From: Anaerolineae bacterium | GTDB lineage: Bacteria > Chloroflexota > Anaerolineae > JACIWR01 | Direction: 5' to 3' | Length of the DNA: 8,377 bases | Assembly (NCBI GenBank): GCA_021162125.1 | Contig: JAGGZG010000001.1 | Span: forward strand, 1-8,377 | In this document: positions 6,007 through 8,377 of the stretch, piece after piece | How the letters are laid out: each line of letters begins with the position of its first letter | How positions within the stretch are numbered: position 1 is the first letter of the stretch | The notes under the pieces: generated by a model | The model's input: only the letters and a program-made list of their open reading frames with translations | What the model was told of the DNA's origin: nothing | The model's database searches: none | Made by a program: the position numbers and the translations under genes

Positions 6007-6648
6007 TTGCGATACGCTATCCTCTCGGACGTCCACGGCAAATTGCGTCCTCTGGAAGCCGCTCTCACCGACGCGCGGCGACTCGGCGCGGAGATCATCA
6101 TCAGCCTGGGCGACGTTGGGTCCGACGCCTGTTTCGACCTGCTGCGTTCCGTGGGGGCTGTCGGTGTGTTCGGCAACTGGGAGGTCTCCCGCTGGCGGGA
6201 GCTGAGCGCCGCTAATCAGCAGTTCGTGCTCAGCCTGACGCCGGTGGTCGCCGGAGATAACTTCCTGGCCGTCCACGCTGCCCCCTGGTGGCCGGAGGGA
6301 CTGAGTACTGTGGCTGACTTCATGGATTACATGTTAACCAGCGACGTGAAATGGCGACAGCTTTTCCCCTATCTGGACGAGGACGAAGACGCCCGCTGGC
6401 AGGCTCTGGCCGAACTGGAGACCAGGGATAAACAGGTGCTCTTTCACGGACACACCCACCGCCGGGAGGTGTGGCGCATCGGGCCTACCGGCCGGATGGC
6501 GCGGCTCAAAGGTCAGCACATCTCCCTCGAAACCCGGGCGCGATACCTGGTGGGCGTGGGCAGCCTCGGCCGGCCCGAGGGGGGCGATCCGGCCGGGTAC
6601 GTGCTATTTGACGACGTGGCGCGTACTATTGAACTGCGAGATGTGTGA
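6007..6648 (+). CDS. Calcineurin-like metallophosphoesterase (YfcE-type)
   Basis: A two-metal phosphoesterase of the small YfcE/MJ0936 kind; substrate not predictable. Motifs, counted from TTG 6007: D8-V-H10 in YAILSDVHG, G35-D36 in SLGDVG, G56-N57-W58-E59, H90 in AVHAAPW, and H147-G-H149-T-H151. The usual GNH(D/E) has Trp instead of the His; YfcE-like phosphodiesterases also replace this His, so the change suggests a phosphodiesterase or altered mechanism rather than a dead enzyme. TTG 6007 is chosen because CAGGAG (5995-6000) lies six bases before it and the family begins M-x-Y-A-I-L-S-D; the GTG at 5983 would add eight unsupported residues before that site. 213 residues, no signal peptide. 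It has its own promoter. Confidence 0.9.
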   Translation: MRYAILSDVHGKLRPLEAALTDARRLGAEIIISLGDVGSDACFDLLRSVGAVGVFGNWEVSRWRELSAANQQFVLSLTPVVAGDNFLAVHAAPWWPEGLSTVADFMDYMLTSDVKWRQLFPYLDEDEDARWQALAELETRDKQVLFHGHTHRREVWRIGPTGRMARLKGQHISLETRARYLVGVGSLGRPEGGDPAGYVLFDDVARTIELRDV

Positions 6649-6741
6649 GTGGTGGAGCAAGATGCCCGCTTTTATACCGAGCGCACTTGAAAAGCGTGAA
6701 AACATGTCCCCGTTTACGTGCTTCTTTACCTGCCAATAAGC

Positions 6742-6802
6742 CGTGTTGCGTGTTCCGTGTTCCGTCCCATCACGCACCACGCACCACGCACCACGCAACA
6801 CG
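6742..6802. repeat. Inverted repeat with 7-base tandem units
   Basis: CGTGTTGCGTG (6742-6752) is the exact reverse complement of CACGCAACACG (6792-6802). The left side is built of CGTGTTS units, the right side of GCACCAC units (6774-6780, 6781-6787, 6788-6794, then a variant GCAACAC). It lies in the 169-base gap between the metallophosphoesterase and the broken DUF6504-like gene. Too short and without spacers, so not CRISPR. Confidence 0.75.
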
Positions 6803-7070
6803 TCTGGAGGGTCAAAAGTGCACATTGGGTCTGGCCCTGTTTTCACTGAACCAAATTGCGGAGAAGCGCACTGGCGTGCCCGACGGGTTCACCTGGCGGG
6901 GACGACTTTACCGCGTCGTGAGCCTGTTGCGTGAATGGCACGATTATACCCCTCGCGGCAAGAGCAACGCCATGTACGACAAAGAACATGGGGCCTACTG
7001 GGTCAAAGCCAGCCACCGGCGGGGCACGTGGGGAGTGGATCGTGACTACTATCGCGTGCTGACCGCATCT

Positions 7071-7080
7071 GATGAGATAT
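7071..7080 (+). repeat. Left target-site duplication GATGAGATAT
   Basis: Identical to 7503-7512 on the other side of the insert. The bases before it (GCATCT) and those after the second copy (TTGACATC) are in frame with each other once one copy is removed. Confidence 0.88.
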
Positions 7081-7234
7081 CTAGCTACCTGACACTTTGT
7101 GCCGTTGGCATAGGGTAGGGTGTAGGACGGGCTTTCCAGCCCGTCCCGTGCAGGCTGGAAAGCCTGCACCACATACGGCCAATCCTGTTAACCCATCTTC
7201 TCCAGACCTGTTAGGGCAAACTGTCAGGTGACCA
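7081..7234 (+). repeat. Insert copy A (154 bp)
   Basis: Starts CTAGCTACCTGACACTTTGT and ends in GGCAAACTGTCAGGTGACCA. Contains the hairpin pair at 7125-7169. Shares the left-end pattern, the CCCATYCTTC region and the right end with copy B, while the middle has diverged. Confidence 0.6.
7125..7169. repeat. Hairpin pair with TTCC and GGAA tetraloops
   Basis: GGACGGGCT-TTCC-AGCCCGTCC (7125-7146) and GTGCAGGCT-GGAA-AGCCTGCAC (7148-7169), each a perfect 9-bp stem. The second read in reverse complement has core GGCTTTCCAGCC, the same core as the first, so they are inverted copies with different outer stems. Confidence 0.88.
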
Positions 7235-7242
7235 GTTAAAGC

Positions 7243-7260
7243 ATTATCAGTAGCTGAGAA
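7243..7260 (+). repeat. Second copy of the 18-base plsX-end repeat
   Basis: ATTATCAGTAGCTGAGAA, 16 of 18 identical to 2613-2630. It lies in the spacer between insert copies A and B, eight bases before a hairpin pair. Confidence 0.55.
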
Positions 7261-7268
7261 TTTGAGGA

Positions 7269-7320
7269 GGTCCGCGCTCTCTAGCGCGGACCGGGAGCGG
7301 CGTTAGAGAACGCCTGCTCC
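7269..7320. repeat. Hairpin pair with CTCT and AGAG tetraloops
   Basis: GGTCCGCGCT-CTCT-AGCGCGGACC (7269-7292, perfect 10-bp stem) and GGAGC-GGCGTT-AGAG-AACGCC-T-GCTCC (7294-7320, 11 bp with one bulged T). Loops are reverse complements; stems differ. Located in the spacer of the insert. Confidence 0.88.
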
Positions 7321-7347
7321 TCACTTTATCCCAAGTACTGATTATAC

Positions 7348-7502
7348 CTCGCTACCTGGTACTTTGTACTGGAATTTGCGTGGTTGCAAACTGGGTGGAG
7401 TGTGTGAAACAGGCTGGAACGCTTTTCCTACCAGCCAGCGCCCATGCCGTCAATCTCTTTCCCATTCTTCGGAACAAGTTGAGGCAAACTGTCAGGTGAC
7501 CA
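7348..7502 (+). repeat. Insert copy B (155 bp)
   Basis: Left end CTCGCTACCTGGTACTTTGT resembles that of copy A; its last 20 bases (7483-7502), plus the following G, are identical to 7215-7235. The near-equal length to copy A supports two units of the same element. No hairpin pair is seen in the middle of this copy. Confidence 0.6.
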
Positions 7503-7512
7503 GATGAGATAT
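7503..7512 (+). repeat. Right target-site duplication GATGAGATAT
   Basis: Exact copy of 7071-7080; the DUF6504-like frame resumes through it (D-E-I-F-D-I-Y-Y). Confidence 0.88.
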
Positions 7513-7620
7513 TTGACATCTACTACGACCGCAAACCCAAAGGCCGTAGGCAGAAAGGTACGTGGGTGCTGTGGCGGCAGGTGGACGAGGATCAGGAATC
7601 CGAAGATCAAGGAGGAGCGA

Positions 7621-8377
7621 ATGAGCCGTGAACGGCTGATAGTCATCGGCGGGGTGGCGGCGGGGATGAGCGCTGCCTCCAAAGCCAGACGGGTTAACCG
7701 CGACCTGGACGTGGTGGTCTACGAGAAGAGCGGCTTTGTCTCCTATGGCTCCTGCGGGCTGCCCTACTACGTCGCCGGGGTGGTGCACGATCACAGCGAC
7801 CTGATAGCCCGCACCCCGGTGGAGTTCGCCAGCCGGGGCATTGCCGTGCACGTTCACCATCAGGTCACTGAGATTGATCCCACGCGCCAGGTGGTGCGCG
7901 TAGTAAATCTGGACAGCGGCCAGGAGTGGGACGAGCCTTACGATCAACTGGTGATCGCCACCGGCGGGCGGCCAGCCGTGCCCCGTGATCTGCCGGGGAA
8001 AGACCTGCCCGGCGTGTTCGTCATGCGCACGGTGGAGGACGGCATCGCCATCCGCGAGTGGCTGCAGAGCCAATGGCCACAGCGGGTGGTCATCGCCGGA
8101 GCGGGCTACATTGGTATGGAATGCGCGGAGAGTTTCCTGGGTCTGGGACTGGAGGTGACTATCGTCGGACGGCCTCCGCAGGTGCTGAAGAACTTCGACC
8201 CGCAGATGGCGCGGCTGGTGCAAGAGGAACTGGAGAGCAAAGGGGCGCGGCTTTCACTGGGCAACACCTTGCTCGCCATCGAGGGCGACGGCCGAGTGCG
8301 GCAAGTGATCACCAGCCAGGGTACTTTCGAGGCCGACCTGGTGTTGCTGGCCATCGGCGTTGTGCCCAATTCGGCGC
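7621..8377 (+). CDS. CoA-disulfide reductase / NADH oxidase-type flavoprotein, 3' end outside window
   Basis: A pyridine nucleotide-disulfide oxidoreductase that would use NAD(P)H to reduce CoA disulfide, or related persulfide or oxygen substrates; cytoplasmic. Visible: N-terminal FAD Rossmann motif VIGGVAAGMSAASKARR (G10, G11, G15), then FVSYGSCGLPYYVAG with the single redox Cys45 in the S-x-x-x-C setting of CoA-disulfide reductases, the ATGGRP segment, the NAD(P) Rossmann motif G160-x-G162-x-x-G165 in VVIAGAGYIGMECAE, and VLLAIGVVPNSA near the window edge. 252 residues are present; about 450 is usual, so the rest of the C-terminal half, including the dimerisation domain, is missing. The ATG follows AAGGAGG (7609-7615) and overlaps the end of the broken DUF6504-like gene, implying former translational coupling. 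No promoter is obvious in the insert, so expression may depend on read-through or on a promoter I cannot see. Confidence 0.92.
   Translation, partial: MSRERLIVIGGVAAGMSAASKARRVNRDLDVVVYEKSGFVSYGSCGLPYYVAGVVHDHSDLIARTPVEFASRGIAVHVHHQVTEIDPTRQVVRVVNLDSGQEWDEPYDQLVIATGGRPAVPRDLPGKDLPGVFVMRTVEDGIAIREWLQSQWPQRVVIAGAGYIGMECAESFLGLGLEVTIVGRPPQVLKNFDPQMARLVQEELESKGARLSLGNTLLAIEGDGRVRQVITSQGTFEADLVLLAIGVVPNSA

Larger units (their letters stand above)
7081..7502. mobile_element. 422-bp non-autonomous (MITE-like) insertion
   Basis: Flanked by the 10-base duplication GATGAGATAT. The ends are imperfect inverted repeats: the left end reads GCTACCTGACACTTTG and the right end, read inward, TCACCTGACAGTTTG, aligning over ACCTGACA-S-TTTG with a one-base offset from the edge. 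It has no reading frame that looks coding and no transposase. Structure: copy A 7081-7234, spacer 7235-7347, copy B 7348-7502. It must have been mobilised by an enzyme encoded elsewhere. The family is not known to me; several transposase families make duplications of 8-10 bases, so the duplication length alone does not name one. Confidence 0.82.
6818..7631 (+). pseudogene. DUF6504-like gene, broken by a one-base frameshift and a 422-bp insertion
   Basis: The N-terminal part starts at GTG 6818 after GGAGGG (6806-6811) and reads VHIGSGPVFTEP. At 6853-6855 (AAA) one extra base shifts the frame; dropping one A gives FTEPIAEKRTG and joins the frame carrying GFTWRGRLYRVVSLLREW and DRDYYRVLTASDEI. 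At 7081 that frame runs into an insert and stops at 7118. After the insert the frame resumes at 7503 as DEIFDIYYDRK, then GTWVLWRQVDED, to TGA 7629-7631. Removing 432 bases (insert plus one duplication) and one A gives exactly 127 codons. The pattern F-x-W-R-G-R-x-Y-x-V, Y-Y-R-V, D-x-x-Y and W-x-L-x-R matches my memory of DUF6504, a small domain of unknown function. The 3' end overlaps the next gene by 11 bases, so the two were probably co-translated. The frameshift could be a sequencing error; the insertion cannot. Confidence 0.82.

Noticed and set aside
6774..6801. Possible CRISPR-like array
   Set aside because: Seven-base units in direct contact with no spacers; simple tandem repeat.
6645..7118. 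Open frame of 157 codons starting at GTG 6645 as an intact gene
   Set aside because: Its first ~65 codons run through the 7-mer repeat and non-coding gap, it has no ribosome binding site, and its end lies in the insert. Only 6856-7080 is real, as part of the pseudogene.

Overview
The window is GC-rich bacterial DNA with tightly packed genes almost all on the + strand, textbook sigma-70 promoters, strong AGGAGG ribosome binding sites, and many different palindromic repeats between genes. I read it as probably an Anaerolineae-like member of the Chloroflexota, or a metagenomic relative. This rests on the Thr/Pro-rich linker before an unfamiliar FG-GAP-like exported protein, the gene mix and the repeat load. 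No marker gene in the window proves the phylum.

Layout, left to right: (1) the 3' part of a probable exported protein with DxDGDG calcium-loop motifs (to 1162), followed by a perfect nested palindrome. (2) A tRNA-Leu(GAG) on the - strand with its own consensus promoter and terminator; its promoter lies back to back with a + strand promoter for plsX and both use the same -35 heptamer. (3) plsX (phosphate acyltransferase of phospholipid synthesis), whose last codons and stop lie in a cluster of hairpins, then a PHP-domain phosphoesterase with a strong ribosome binding site but no ATG/GTG/TTG at the right distance. (4) An AIM24/TIGR00266-family gene, then a 15-bp-stem hairpin touching the consensus promoter of a radical SAM protein of the family usually linked to a uracil-DNA glycosylase, with a helix-hairpin-helix tail. 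(5) A repeat-filled gap, then a metallophosphoesterase with an extended -10 promoter and a TTG start. (6) A broken DUF6504-like gene and, overlapping its 3' end, the start of a CoA-disulfide reductase/NADH oxidase-type flavoprotein that runs off the window.

The most interesting part is 6818-7631. A 422-bp non-coding element (7081-7502) sits in the DUF6504-like gene, flanked by an exact 10-bp duplication, GATGAGATAT. Removing the element and one copy restores the reading frame and joins the two halves of the domain. The insert looks like two diverged ~154-bp miniature elements around a 113-bp spacer. The same gene also carries an apparent one-base frameshift at 6853-6855. A second theme is three hairpin clusters (2647-2778, 7125-7169, 7269-7320). 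In each, neighbouring hairpins have tetraloops that are reverse complements of one another while the stems differ but stay paired, which suggests families of inverted structural repeats.

Apart from plsX followed by the PHP gene, and the DUF6504-like gene overlapping the flavoprotein, the genes look like separately promoted housekeeping or accessory units rather than one pathway.
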